Under the pieces are notes generated by a model. That model saw only the letters and a program-made list of their open reading frames with translations. It made no database searches and was not told the origin of the DNA. The translations under genes were made by a program, and so were the position numbers. A stretch of 64,000 bases of DNA from Kappaphycus alvarezii (taxonomy: Eukaryota; Rhodophyta; Florideophyceae; Gigartinales; Solieriaceae), in contig NADL03000662.1 of assembly GCA_002205965.3 (NCBI GenBank), forward strand, positions 372,001 to 436,000, in the 5' to 3' direction. Each line of letters begins with the position of its first letter. Position 1 is the stretch's first letter. Below are positions 24,901 to 36,242 of this stretch, in pieces.

Positions 24901-27879
24901 GAAGTTTATGTGAAACTAGATCCCGAGTTTTTGCAAATAATATAGCATCAGATATTCCAAATGTACATATTTGCACACAAAGATGCTAAAAATACAACAT
25001 AGATGGCTACAAATACTGATAATGGGGACTATCGTAATGTCAGAGAGCACGAAAATCCATCAATATCTCAAAAAAGCAAACTTGTTAATGTTCTGAAAGC
25101 TGGTGAGAGAAAAAAAAGTGATCCGGCAAATAGAGTAAGAATTATTTTCTCGGTGTAGTATTGAAAGCTTCGCTTACCACCGAATTGTTCAAATTTTCAT
25201 TATCATGACCAATTCCAGTACCGATACAAGGTGATGAACATGGATTTAGTAAATTTCGAAGATATCAGAATGTAATGCTTCTCAATATAGTAAGATTTTG
25301 ACAGCGCTTAGTGGATATTCATGAATTAAAGGGAATATAATTAATCACGGATATTAAATAAATCACGTGTTGATGCATTACAGTCGTGTAAATTGTACCT
25401 ACGAGGGTGAAAGGATCTGAGTTTACATAAAGAGACGCGAATTTTTAAAAATTAAAATTAAATATCTAATAAGGCATTGAAGCTGCCTTTTCCTCGATAA
25501 ATCTTATACAGAGTTCCAAAAGGGTGCTACGTGCTCAAAAATTTATAATATAGAGGGCAGGTGCCGTTGATTTCATAACCTCAAAACGGTAAAGGAACAA
25601 AAAAATCTGTAAATCTGACCAGCACAATATCCAAGAAGCATAACTGTAAACGCTGAGTAATGTACACATTAGAAAACATGGAGTTGTCCTGAAATATATA
25701 TATACAAATTGGAATTTGATTGAGTCACGTCATTGATCTTTCGGATTTTAATATTCAGTGAAGCCTATCTCTGTACTTGGACGTCCAGAATTCTAATATT
25801 TGCAGAGAGCAATTGGATGAATCAAAAACGAACATTAAAGCTGCGAAAAAGGTTCCACGGATCCCATCAGATATCGAAACGGGGTGAAAAATATCGGAGA
25901 TGGTAAGCTCTGAACTGAAATAATTTGAAGAACGGCTGTAATTGTACGTTTCAAAATATTCATCCAATAACTCATCTGAGAGGTATTTTCGAAAATATCT
26001 AAGCTTGATTTCAATTTTTTTACAGAAACTTGTTAAAAGCTTCTTAACATCTCCCATAGGCTCCCTCTGTCTTCCTGTTAAAGTTAAAGATACAGATTGC
26101 GTTATGTTTATTAGAAAAATTACTTCCTACCACCGGTCCTCTGTAGAGCTATTGAATACTAGCTTCAATAATTTCAATATTGCACCAAACCGCTCGCTGT
26201 CGGCTGCTTGAACATTATCCTAAAATACTTTCTATAACCTTCAAAAATAAAGCAAAAATTCACACTACTGTAATCAAACTGGCTAAGTTTTCCTCGATAT
26301 TTGCAACCGACAAATGTCATCGGGCCTTTAAATACCTGAAGTATATAGACTCAGCATTGACGATATGGCTTGTGAAAATCGTTTCAAAATATGTGATTAT
26401 TCTTTGCACACCAGAAATTTATATGACCTTAATCACTCAATTTTCAACCTCATTCTCAAAAAAGCCTCTTGAACAATTCCAATTCATTATAAATGACCTC
26501 TCTTCGAAGACTACTGGCTTCTACACGCCATACTATGACCATAAATATGTTAGAGAAGAGTTCCTGAAAGTATTAGTAACGAGGAAACTGGTGAAATGGG
26601 ATTCTCGAAAGTAATGAGAAGGGATATGAGTAGCATTTGTGAAAAATGTGAAGGAGAAAATGGGATTAAGATTGGTCAATATAGATCCAAACGGCCGGGT
26701 ACTAAGAACTTCAACACTTTGAGATTATCCGAAATCGTTTTCAGGGTATTAAATTTGCATACTTGTCGCATTAGGAGTAGATTTGGAGAGCAAAATGACA
26801 AATAAAGAGGAATAAGTTAGTTAAATGAGAATTAAGAAGGTATATATACAGTACTGTAATTTTTTGGGAAGATATTGGATAAATATTTGAGAAAGAAGAA
26901 AAAAGGTAAATTTGTGATAGAGGGAACAGAAAAGCGAAACAGATTTGAAATTTTTTCACTGTAAAAGAAAGAGATAGTTGGAAGAAATTGCCAAGAAATT
27001 TTCCATCACGTGGTGTAGTACTTTCACACACACATCAACATAACAAATAAGTTTATAACAACTTCATAGACTATCCTCACTTCCCTCTAAAACAACCATA
27101 TTATAGAGAACGAGAGTAGTTAAATATTGAAATTTATTTGACACATTAGTGTCCAATCGATTCCAAATAAAACATGGGAATTTTCATCTATCCTTTTCAT
27201 ATCATTATTTGCGGTGTCTAATACCTCATCAATGACATTTCAACCTTCTGTAGTATCAAATATCTGCGGGTACCGTACCAAAAAATATGTACCGGAGAAC
27301 TTCCTCGAAATTTTTCTCTGATTCAGTGCCAGATTTTATCTGTGGAAATGCACCCAAATCTCCCTCCCGTCCAGAAGAATGCCGAGAATTTTTTTGTTTT
27401 TATGCAACTTTTCATTTTCTTAAATAACTTACTCTCCCCTAGGTGTTTAACTAACTATTAAAGTGGTACAAACAAGCCGCAAACCTTCCCTAACTACTTT
27501 TTAGGCAAACTACGAGCATCTACTGGGACACCACTATACTGGCTAGTAAGTATTAAGTTACTGCAGGGAAGTCAGGCGTGCGTCTGAGCAGCATTTTGGG
27601 TGTCAAATTCCGCATGACGAGATTCAAAGAGAAACTGACAGGAGACATCAGGACCTCAATTGCGCATTTGTTCCTCCTTAGGGATCTGTTAGCCCTTTCA
27701 TGACATGAAAGCTAGTCTTATCAATATCGCTTCCGTATTTCCACCATGGACACCGAGTTTGAGATAAAAGTTTGAACACGATCAATATATTAATTAAAGC
27801 TGTTAGTTTTTCAGGAAAGAATTGCTCTGCATATTTCCTTATTTTTTCGCTTGGTCTTCCTTTTCGTGTATGGTTTATT
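18901..27879. other. AT-rich gene desert
   Basis: About 9 kb of mostly AT-rich sequence with frequent stops on both strands, unlike the GC-rich islands on either side. The longest frames (for example 26,180-26,614 plus and 25,755-26,057 minus) show no motif I can recognise. Homopolymer A/T runs are common; ACAGT pentamer tracts are almost absent. It probably consists of very old, AT-drifted transposon remains, but I can prove none. Confidence 0.55.
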
Positions 27880-28005
27880 TACCAGTTCCTTCGCCATTAC
27901 TGTGTCGGTACACATTTTTGAGTCGATTGTTATTGTCTGGAAAACTTTAGGATAGATTGAATATATCTTCCAACAGTGAAAACACCCAAAATTTTCCCAT
28001 TCGGA
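27880..28005 (+). repeat. Dispersed repeat, related copy at 52,640-52,765
   Basis: Shares CCATTACTGTGTCGG, a CGATTG(T/C)T block, TAGATTGAATATATCTTCCA and the end AAAACACCCAAAATTTTCCC with 52,640-52,765. The last 70 bases also match, on the other strand, the 72-bp insertion at 46,452-46,523. The end fits the 3' terminus of the LINE family in this window. Confidence 0.55.
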
Positions 28006-28987
28006 AAGGAAGAAGAGTTAGGTCCGGGACTCTTTCTCAAATTTTAGTTATGCGCATCAAACGACTGAAGGAAGCGGTGATGTGTACTCACTTATAGAAG
28101 CATCCTTTCCAACTCAATCTTGGAATAATTAAAGAAAGCTAAAAGTAAAACAAACTTAAACGGTAATCAGGCATTACCCTGAGCTCAGTTTCAATGGAAT
28201 TTATGGAAAACTTTGCATACCGACAATGAACTCATTGCCTATTACAGTATTTATATAAAATGTGTTCTTTCATTTCAAGTTCTTAGAGGCATTCAAAATG
28301 CCTCTATTTATTGATCACATTACACTTCGAGTTACAGATCCAGAGTAAAAGGAATTAGCAGTATTTCAAAAAAGAGGCTGTCGTGAATCGCCATACAATA
28401 GTCATTCCGTAATAAGCAGTTTACGCATAAACGAGATTCTGCAACTGCTACTGTACGTATGGTTACGAGTTCTGGCTAGAAAAGGAGAGGATGTCCTGGA
28501 TACTAGCGAGAAATCCAGCTACAAATTAGCAACCGCTCTTTTCTATCTTTCTGAGAACCCCTTATAACTACTTACCTTACTTCCTTGGCCTTGCTCCGGC
28601 TACTTTTTCCGCATCAAGATTGCTTCTCCCTTGGGGTGGCCGTGACCTCTTAAGGTACCTGTCTACATCCCCGTTTTCTTATTGGGACACTTCTGCGCTG
28701 ATTTCCACCATCATTCACACCTCAAGTGTTTTGACTCTTTTAGATTCCCCCCGCTAGAAGTGCAAGACGACGAATTAAACTACCCCATCATTCCCCCCTT
28801 TTGACTCTTTTGTCGACACCTGAATATTTCGACACTATTCTTGCTATCTCTTTGGTTCTGCTCCCAGGCCAAAGGTTTTCTTTGAGTTTTGTTCCCGCCT
28901 TTCCTCATGCTTCTCTGTGTATACTCGAAGGTGCAGTAGAATTCATTGCGTTTTTTCTTAATTGTAAGGGCTCACTTTTTTTTTGAA
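28006..28987. other. Intergenic, no supported gene
   Basis: I see no coding evidence. A small hairpin (9-bp arms, AGAGGCATT) lies at 28,285-28,305. Sequence becomes T-rich just before the LINE terminus at 28,988. Confidence 0.45.
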
Positions 28988-29136
28988 ATGGGGGGTTAAT
29001 TTACTGTGGTAGATATGTGGGTTGGTACCCAGTAAATTTGTACCGGAGCGTAGATACCGTGTATTGGCCAAGCCATTTGCGAAACCGTACAATGCATCGA
29101 AAACTGTAGATAGCACTCCAATCTACCAGAAGGTGG
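28988..29136 (-). repeat. 3' untranslated end of the split LINE
   Basis: About 145 bp nearly identical to 57,594-57,737. Shared blocks include GGTAGATATGTGGGTTGGTA, CAGTAAATTTGTAC and TAGCACTCCAATCTACCAG. In the 57.7-kb copy the minus strand shows the stop codon TAG directly after LAGLPSTFW, so this is 3' UTR. Confidence 0.8.
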
Positions 29137-29438
29137 TGTGAATGGTTCATGTGTTGGGTGTGATGGGTTGCCGCTCAGTGCGCCCCATTTTATCCAGAAT
29201 TTTAATTTTGGTCACCGGCGTCCGCTGGCATTTGCCGGGTACTGACGCGGGTGATTTCTGGGGTATTTAAGGCGGATCCATTAAACTCTACGCTACCGAG
29301 TGTGGGATAACGAAAATAACCATCTCGGGGGACTTGTTCCCATTGACCTTGCCTTCCTTCCTGACTACCCCTCTCTGCGTGTGATCAGGCGCGGCTACCG
29401 CTGTTCTTTAACTGTGTATTTAGCTCGCGTCTACAACA
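29137..29438 (+). repeat. 5' LTR of the young Copia element
   Basis: 302 bp, begins TGTGAATGGTTCATG and ends GCGTCTACAACA. Almost identical to 35,943-36,242. GGGTATTTAAGG inside it could serve as a TATA-like promoter. Confidence 0.92.
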
Positions 29439-29744
29439 GTTATTGGCCCAGGGGCTCCGTCTTCGAAGGATCGCGGTCATTTAGATCCGCCGTACTTTTC
29501 ACCGCAAGCAGACCTCCAGATTTGGCGTAAAGAAGTCGCGCGTTGGGTGGATAAGATCAAAGCTTCAGCCGAGAAGGGATCAGATCGTTTGTACAAGACC
29601 GTCTTTGCGACACTTGGCCGTCACCTCTACGACACAGGCCTGCCGAGCTCGCAGCAGTCAATCGTCGATGAGGCTCAAGCTTGAGGAAAGATTGATTACA
29701 AACAAGACGACCCAATTCAGGCAGTCAAAGACATCGTCGACCTC

Positions 29745-30626
29745 GTGGCAAGTGACCCTCCGATCGCCGTCGTTTCCCGTTTGATCTGTTCGTTTAATCG
29801 AGTAACGAAATGCACTCGAGACATTGGAAGGGGTGAATCGTTGTCGTCGTTTGTTTCAAGATTCCATGGACTCGCATCGGAGCACTTGATGATCTCCAAT
29901 GCAACCGCTTCCTCTCAAGTTGGAGAAGTGCTTGCGATAACACTGCTCAATAATGCACGTCTTCCGGATTCCACATTGACGAACGCCAAGCTGGAATTGA
30001 TATCAAGGGGAGAAGTTAGAGCAAGAAGCGAGGCTGAGAACGCCACCAAGTTAGTTAACGCCGAAGCGTTGTCAAGCATTGAGAACGCGTTGATTTCATT
30101 TCAAGACATGGAAAAGGGTGTTTCGATCCGCCGGGCTTCTTCTGAGGTCAATAAGTACCGCGCAGCCTTTCATGCTCTTCATAGGAATGTTTGCAAATCT
30201 ACTGGGGAGTTTTCCGCCGCGTTCTCCGACTTGTCGAAGAACTTGGAAAATGAAGTGGACATCAAAGACCCTGTAGAAGCGATTAAGAACGCAAACAAGA
30301 ACCCTTGCAAGTTGGGCTTACGCGATGCTGTGGAAGTGTTGGGGAATCTTACGACCGCATCAGGTCCGTCAACTGGCATTGACAAGAAGCAAGTTGATCG
30401 GATCGTAACGAAAAACGTCCAGAAGGCTCTCCTTGCTTTCAAGAACCAGATGGACACTCAGAAGAATCACAAATCTGGATCCAAATCTGTTGATGGGAAT
30501 AAAGGCAAGAAGCGCAGGAACTACGAGTCTCGTGATGAATCCAATCCGAAGAATCAAAGGGAGTGTTATGACTGTGGCTCTACCGAACACCTTCGCGGAC
30601 ATCCAGATTGCAAGAGTCCAAGTTAG
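29745..30626 (+). mobile_element. Gag of the young Copia element
   Basis: A 293-codon frame, helical and rich in Ala, Asn and Lys. It ends in a basic stretch (KSGSKSVDGNKGKKRRNYES) and a zinc knuckle, CYDCGSTEHLRGHPDC, the nucleic-acid-binding signature of Gag nucleocapsid. It probably forms the intracellular particle. It lies about 300 bp after the 5' LTR. Confidence 0.8.
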
Positions 30627-33600
30627 CAGACGAAAAAGCGTCGGCTTGAACGCGAGAGGAAGAGTTCCGATGATGAGAAGAAGAAGGATCGGGAAGCTCG
30701 GTTTTTTCAGACAGGCTCCAACCAGCGCGAAGGCAAACAAGCCTAATTGCTGGTCGAGGAGCCGGTTCAGACATATTTCCAGGGCGGTCAGACCCGAATC
30801 CAATTCTCGATGGAGGATGCCCTCGTATTGTTGGCGGAATTATGTCAGCTGCTGCATTGTGTTTGGCGCTTGGAATTCAGTTTGTGCTCCGTCATTTGGA
30901 TTGTGATCCGTTTTATCATGGCTAGGGAAGACAATGTAGTGAAGCAGAGATCACAATTGGTATTTGGGACCTGCCTATCGTCGATATGAATGGTAATGAA
31001 GTCAATATTCCGTTCTACATTACGGATGGAGACGGGTTTCTGCTCCTTGGGAACGAAATCCTACATCAATCGACACAAGATGGCCCCGGAAACCTGCTCA
31101 TTATCCCGTCTGATGTGAGGAATTTGTCAAAGTCGCAAATCGTGTTGCAGACATATAATGAGGCAATTTCTAGTTCCGAACCGGACGCAGTGCGTACGTA
31201 CCTCCTCGTGATTCCGTCTAAGTCTGACTTTTTTCCAACACATTTTTCCGCGTACCGATCTCTTTACTCTTCGACAAAGCTGATCTCGAAGGAACGTATG
31301 TCGGACGGAAAGATCGCGAAACGGTTTGCATTGAAGTTGCATGGGTATTTCCATTTGCACGCCGACGACATGGTCGAGATTTGCCGTCGAGCAGGGGTAC
31401 TCACTGCCGTTTTGAAGCAAGCCCTTAAGTCGGTGTTCCAGAGTGTACGGTGTGCAAAAGAACCGGTCGCCCGTCGCGCATGAAGAAAGTATCATTTAAG
31501 TCGCACCCTCTCTACTTTCAACGATCACGTCCAGGTTGACTTTTTATTCGTCGCAAGGATGAGCAACAAGCCGATACTTATATGGTTGACGTCGCCTCCG
31601 CTTTCTCTGTCACTGTCCTCACCGATTCAAGGGAAATGAGTGTCGTCGCCAAATCGTTTGAAGTTGCTTGGTGCAATGTTCATGGACCACCTCATCAAGT
31701 TTCAGGTGATCCGGAGTTTGGTAACAAGGTCTTTGTCGATGCACTGAACTACCTTGGGGTCAAAATATCTAGCTCTTCCAGCGCGACGACACAACAAAAT
31801 TGGATCAGTAGAAAGCAAGAACGCCGTCTTACGCACATTCATCGATCGTTTGCTCATGGATGTTGAACATGCTGTTTCGGAGAACAATGCTGTTGTTGGT
31901 TATGAAGAAGTGTTGTCAAGAACAACTTACCTCAGCAACATTCTGTTTGGAAGTAGGAAGTTGAGCAGCTTCGAACTCGTTAAGGGCTATGCACCTGCCT
32001 TAGTTGGACTTCCACAGAGGCCCGTCTCCCAGGAGATGTATGCCGCACATCAAGAACAAGTTGCAAAGAGGGCACTTATTCGGATGAAGGATTCACCGAA
32101 ATCATACGTGTTGAATGCATCAGATCTCCCTCGCAACACAGCAGTGTACTACTTCAAGCGTGGCAATAAGTTCGGTACTTGGCACAGAGGTTTTGTCAGA
32201 AGAGCCGAGCCGCACATGGTGTTGATTTCCTCGTCTCCTGAACATCGTGGAACACCGATCCGCGCCGCTTATGAAGATGTGCGCAAAGCCCCCAACTCAT
32301 GTCTACTCAAAGAAATGGATGAGATTGGCTTTCTTTTCCCTCGTTCATACTCCATTCTAGACTTGGATCGAGAAACGGAGGATGTCCCACAGATGAACTT
32401 CGATGTTTCGAGGAATGAGGATGATGATGCTGTGAACACTGATAACTCTGAGCTCCACATGGAGGGAAGCGGTGATCTCGCTCCATCTCGACTAGCTCCA
32501 GATTCTTTCTCTGATCCGAAAGAAGTATCGGACATGTTTGACGAATTTACTCTCTGGTCTGAGCACCGCCGTCAAAATTCTTTTCACAGCACCCAGTCTC
32601 CCAGGCGTATGAGTCCTAATTAGATGCCACTCATGGACGTTAGCGAAGCCATCCTTGAAAAGTCGACCTCCCTCATGACTGCAAAGTCATGTTTAGACCT
32701 CTCGAAGTCATACGATCCTCCTCAAGTTGTCAAGGATATTGGAAACGTTCAAGTTCGTTTTACCGCATCTCTCCCAGTTAATTTACAGTCCGAAGAGCAA
32801 CAGTTACTGCGAGCGATGAGAAATGTTGTCGGTGAAGAGCCTGTTTCAGAGTTCCAACTCCAGTTCGCTCCACGTTGGGTGAATGAGAAGGCCATCAACT
32901 CCGAAAAGGACAATTAAAAAGACGCTTACGACGAAATCGACACCCGCGCGTTGTTGTCGAACGCGAACCTCATATCGTCACACCATTTCTTCCAAATCAA
33001 GCATGACGGTGTGGAAGATAAACTGAGGTTGAAGTGCCGTCTCGTGCCTCATGGAAACCGCGATAAAGACCGACATACCGTACGCAAGGACTCTGCCACT
33101 GCACAAATGGTAATCATTCGCATCGTTTTATCAATTGCTGCCATGCTAAGCATGAACATCGCCACCCTAGACGTCAAGAAGGCATACCTTCAGTCCGGTC
33201 TTCTTCAGAGGGATGTGTTCATGCGACCACCGAAAGTATGGGCATCAAGTACCAGAGTCGTTTGGAAACTACTCAAGCCCGCCTACGGCCTTCTTGAATC
33301 TGGTCGTTTGTGGCAGTTTGTCATCGAGAGTGGTTTAAAGATATTGGAATTCATGAGATTCCTGACTCCCGCAGTTATTCAGTAAGCGTCGCGATGATGG
33401 ACGCATACTGCTTGCCATTGCTAAGGTTGTGGATGACTTGCTCATCGTTGGTAACGACGAGAACATCACGGAATTCTTCAAGAATATCTCCAACCGCTTT
33501 AAAGTTGGGCGATTCGTCACGGGACGCGATCATATCTTCAACAGGATGTGTATCCACCAGGTCGAGGACTTCTCTGTTATTATCAACATGAAAGAATATC

Positions 33601-34366
33601 TGGATAAGGTCATGCCTCTAGACTTGGACCGCGCCCGACGAAAGCAGTTTAATAGCGACTGCACCCGTCAAGAAGTCACAGTCTTTCTTAGCTTGGCGGT
33701 TCTTTGAACTTCCTTGGACATGGAGTATTACCGCAGGCAGCTTTCGCCGCGAGTACCTTCAGCAGTCCGTCGGGAATATGAAAGTCTCCGACCTTGTCAA
33801 GGCTAACAACGTCCTTCGCGAAGTTAAGGCTTTGGACCCTGTTCTTTGTTACCATGCCCTAATTCTACCCTACAATCTCCAGTTTACCTTGGATTTTCAG
33901 ATGCAAGTCAAGGATCATGCGCTTATGGCCAAACCGGCATTCTTTCGGGGATACTCATGCCTGGGGGGGTGGAGTGCCCATGCTGTATCATGTGATTGAT
34001 TGGGTGAGTAAGAAACAGCCCCGCGTTTCATTTTCATCAATCGGCGCTGAAATCCTCGCCGCTGCTACCGCTTCAGATCGAGGATCACTCTTCGCTGATC
34101 GTCTTCAATCTGTTTATGGATCTCCCATCAAACTTCCGTTCGTTTTAACAGTGGATTCATTCGGGCTGTACTCTACTCCGACTACCTTGCACGAGGGTGC
34201 AGATTATCGCCTTCGTCCAACAGTCGCGAGAATCCGGGACTCCTTCGAGAGCAAAGAGATCGCGGCTTTGCAGTGGATTTCTGGCAAGCTCAATCCCGCA
34301 GACGCTTTGACGAAGCGAAATCTCGCTATGTACAAGATGCTCAATGATATTATGAAGTCGGAATGA
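30627..34366 (+). mobile_element. Pol region of the young Copia element (fossil)
   Basis: The protease-like segment near 31,000 reads FYITDGDGFLLLGNEILHQ. The integrase region spans about 31,500-32,300 (VDVASAFSVTVLTD, QVSGDPEFGNKVF) and includes a C-terminal segment with KRGNKFGTWHRGFV. The reverse transcriptase spans about 32,950-33,600, with TLDVKKAYLQSGLLQRDVF and VVDDLLIVGND (the catalytic DD). RNase H lies at about 33,900-34,366, with SFSSIGAEILAAATASDRG and ISGKLNPADALTKRN. Order and motifs are Copia. Several breaks are present. Confidence 0.8.
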
Positions 34367-34424
34367 TTGATCACGAAATGTTTGAAGGAACGAAGAGGTG
34401 CTCGTCGGATAACTGAGTACTTAT

Positions 34425-35782
34425 TCAAGCACGTTTACTTCGAGGCAATCCGCTCCGCGTCGAGTTTACTAAACTCCTTCGCTCACTTTGCACACTACGA
34501 CTGCTCTGATTACGCTTTCTGTCTCGCTTTCTAGATCGTCTGCCGTGTGGTTGTTCCACAAGTTCGCGAATCTCCTTCACTTTCGTAAAGCGGAACCCAT
34601 CTCCAACGCAGGCCTTAAGCGTTTTAGCCTCAAGTTTCAAGGCGTGAGATTCCACAGGGTCGAGCACCAAGTTTCGGGAACAATCGATTCCGACAGCGTG
34701 CTCTATGTCTTCATCGTGTTTGTCGATTCCAACCAGTTGCACTATGAATAGTCCCCACGCTCTGTTCTTGAACCACGCTGACGGTTCGTAGTGAAGTTCG
34801 ATTTTCTGCAAGCGATAAGTTCCCAGGTTATGTTCAAGCCATCTGGCGGATGTCCCAAGACATCTGTCGTCGACAGGACCTTTCCGAGAAGCCCCTTTGC
34901 CGTCGCTGTACCCTCCTTGATGTTAATGAGGTTGATGATTGTCGCACGCACGCACTCGCCGCTTTCACTTCGGCAGTACACCGGCTCATTGGCTACACCA
35001 GACTCTTAGTCTTCCTCGACGGACCGCGATTTCCAGGTCCAGTCATGTGACAGAAAGTATCAGGGTGGTTTATCAGCCATGCTTCGAGTTTATCGAGAAT
35101 GTTCACTCTCGTCTCTTTGTCGATGTGTAGTGCCACCGTCGAGCCACCTGCATTGTCTTCTATGTCCGAGTTAATGGGACTACCGGGACACCTCTCATTC
35201 AACTCAGTGATTCGCAACCTCGACAGGTCCATCGAGTGAAACTGCATCATCCAGAACGAACTCGCGACACCTTTCTCTCTTTCGGATGCGTAGAATCTTC
35301 CACGCTCCCAGCCATGTCGTTCGCCGGATGCATATACAATGCGCTTAATTTGATACTGCTTCTCGTCAATCTCACAGTGTTGTTGGACAGCATCTTGGTC
35401 ATCAAGGAAGCCAAGACGGACAATATCTTCGTTCGTTAACGTCTTTCCAGTGCGGTCTTCGAGCCACTTGATGAGTGACTCGGCCACTCCCCTCTTCAAT
35501 CCAACGTTCTGCGAGAACTTGTCGTAGCCATCATCTCTCTGCCGCGAGAATGCTCCACCAATATGTCTTTACCGTAATGAGTTGCCGAATGCATTGTCTC
35601 ATTGCTTCCCTACCTTCACGTATATGCGCCGTGTCGTTGGTCTTTTCGAGCGTTTTATGTCCATCGCAAGGGGTACCAGGCCCGAAGGCATCTTGTTTTG
35701 GCTCCACAGAGGCGAGTTGACAGTGTACTAAGCTCTGACGGACGTCACTGGCAAGATGGTGATTTTCATCGTCCCTAGACAT
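34425..35782 (-). mobile_element. Antisense coding region in the young Copia element
   Basis: About 1.4 kb between RNase H and the 3' LTR is protein-like on the minus strand, in a handful of overlapping pieces (about four or five breaks). The largest piece (35,499-34,993) has 168 residues, with KRGVAESLIKWLEDRTGKTL and RVNILDKLEAWLINHPDTF. A second piece (34,981-34,742) contains GECVRATIINLINIKEG. A third (34,811-34,425) contains EHAVGIDCSRNLVLDP and AKTLKACVG. A Cys in one piece and an H-x-V-x-I-D in another recall papain-like or ULP-like cysteine peptidases; this is only a suggestion. The old Copia element at 2.5-9.3 kb lacks the region. Antisense ORFs between pol and the 3' LTR are known in some plant LTR elements; I do not recognise this protein. 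Confidence 0.5.
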
Positions 35783-35942
35783 TCATCTGCTGTTCATATA
35801 GAGGTATGGGGTCTCTAGAATATTTTCGCTGCGCGAGAGAGTGCCGAGCTATGAATGCCCGGGTGCGACGTTGGACTTCCTGTTGAATTCAAACGGTGTT
35901 GATTTTAAATTTGGCCCATTTATGATGGCGGCAATGGGGGTG

Positions 35943-36242
35943 TGTGAATGGTTCATGTGTTGGGTGTGATGGGTTGCCGCTCAGTGCGCCCATTTTATCC
36001 AGAATTTTAATGTTGGTCACCGGCGTCCGCTGGCATTTGCCGGGTACTGACGCGGGTGATTTCTGGGGTATTTAATGCGGATCCATTAAACTCTACGCTA
36101 CCGAGTGTGGGATAACGAAAATAACCATCTCGGGGACTTGTTCCCATTGACCTTGCCTTCCTTCCTGACTACCCCTCTCTGCGTGTGATCAGGCGCGGCT
36201 ACCGCTGTTCTTTAACTGTGTATTTAGCTCGCGTCTACAACA
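35943..36242 (+). repeat. 3' LTR of the young Copia element
   Basis: 300 bp, same start and end as the 5' LTR; differs from it at two bases and by one base in each of two G/C runs. Confidence 0.92.

Larger units (their letters stand above)
29137..36242 (+). mobile_element. Young Ty1/copia LTR retrotransposon inserted into a LINE
   Basis: A 7.1-kb element with two TG...CA LTRs (29,137-29,438 and 35,943-36,242). They differ by only two substitutions and two one-base length differences in G/C runs, so insertion was recent. Flanking pentamers are GGTGG and GGTAA, an imperfect target duplication. The inner order is Gag with zinc knuckle, protease, integrase, reverse transcriptase and RNase H, then about 1.4 kb with antisense frames, then the 3' LTR. 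The coding region carries about ten breaks despite the near-identical LTRs. That suggests a defective copy mobilised in trans, or sequence errors. Confidence 0.88.

Noticed and set aside
26180-26614. 144-codon plus-strand frame in the AT-rich desert
   Set aside because: No motif; amino acid make-up follows the AT-rich composition.
28285-28305. Hairpin with 9-bp arms
   Set aside because: Short enough to arise by chance; no context.
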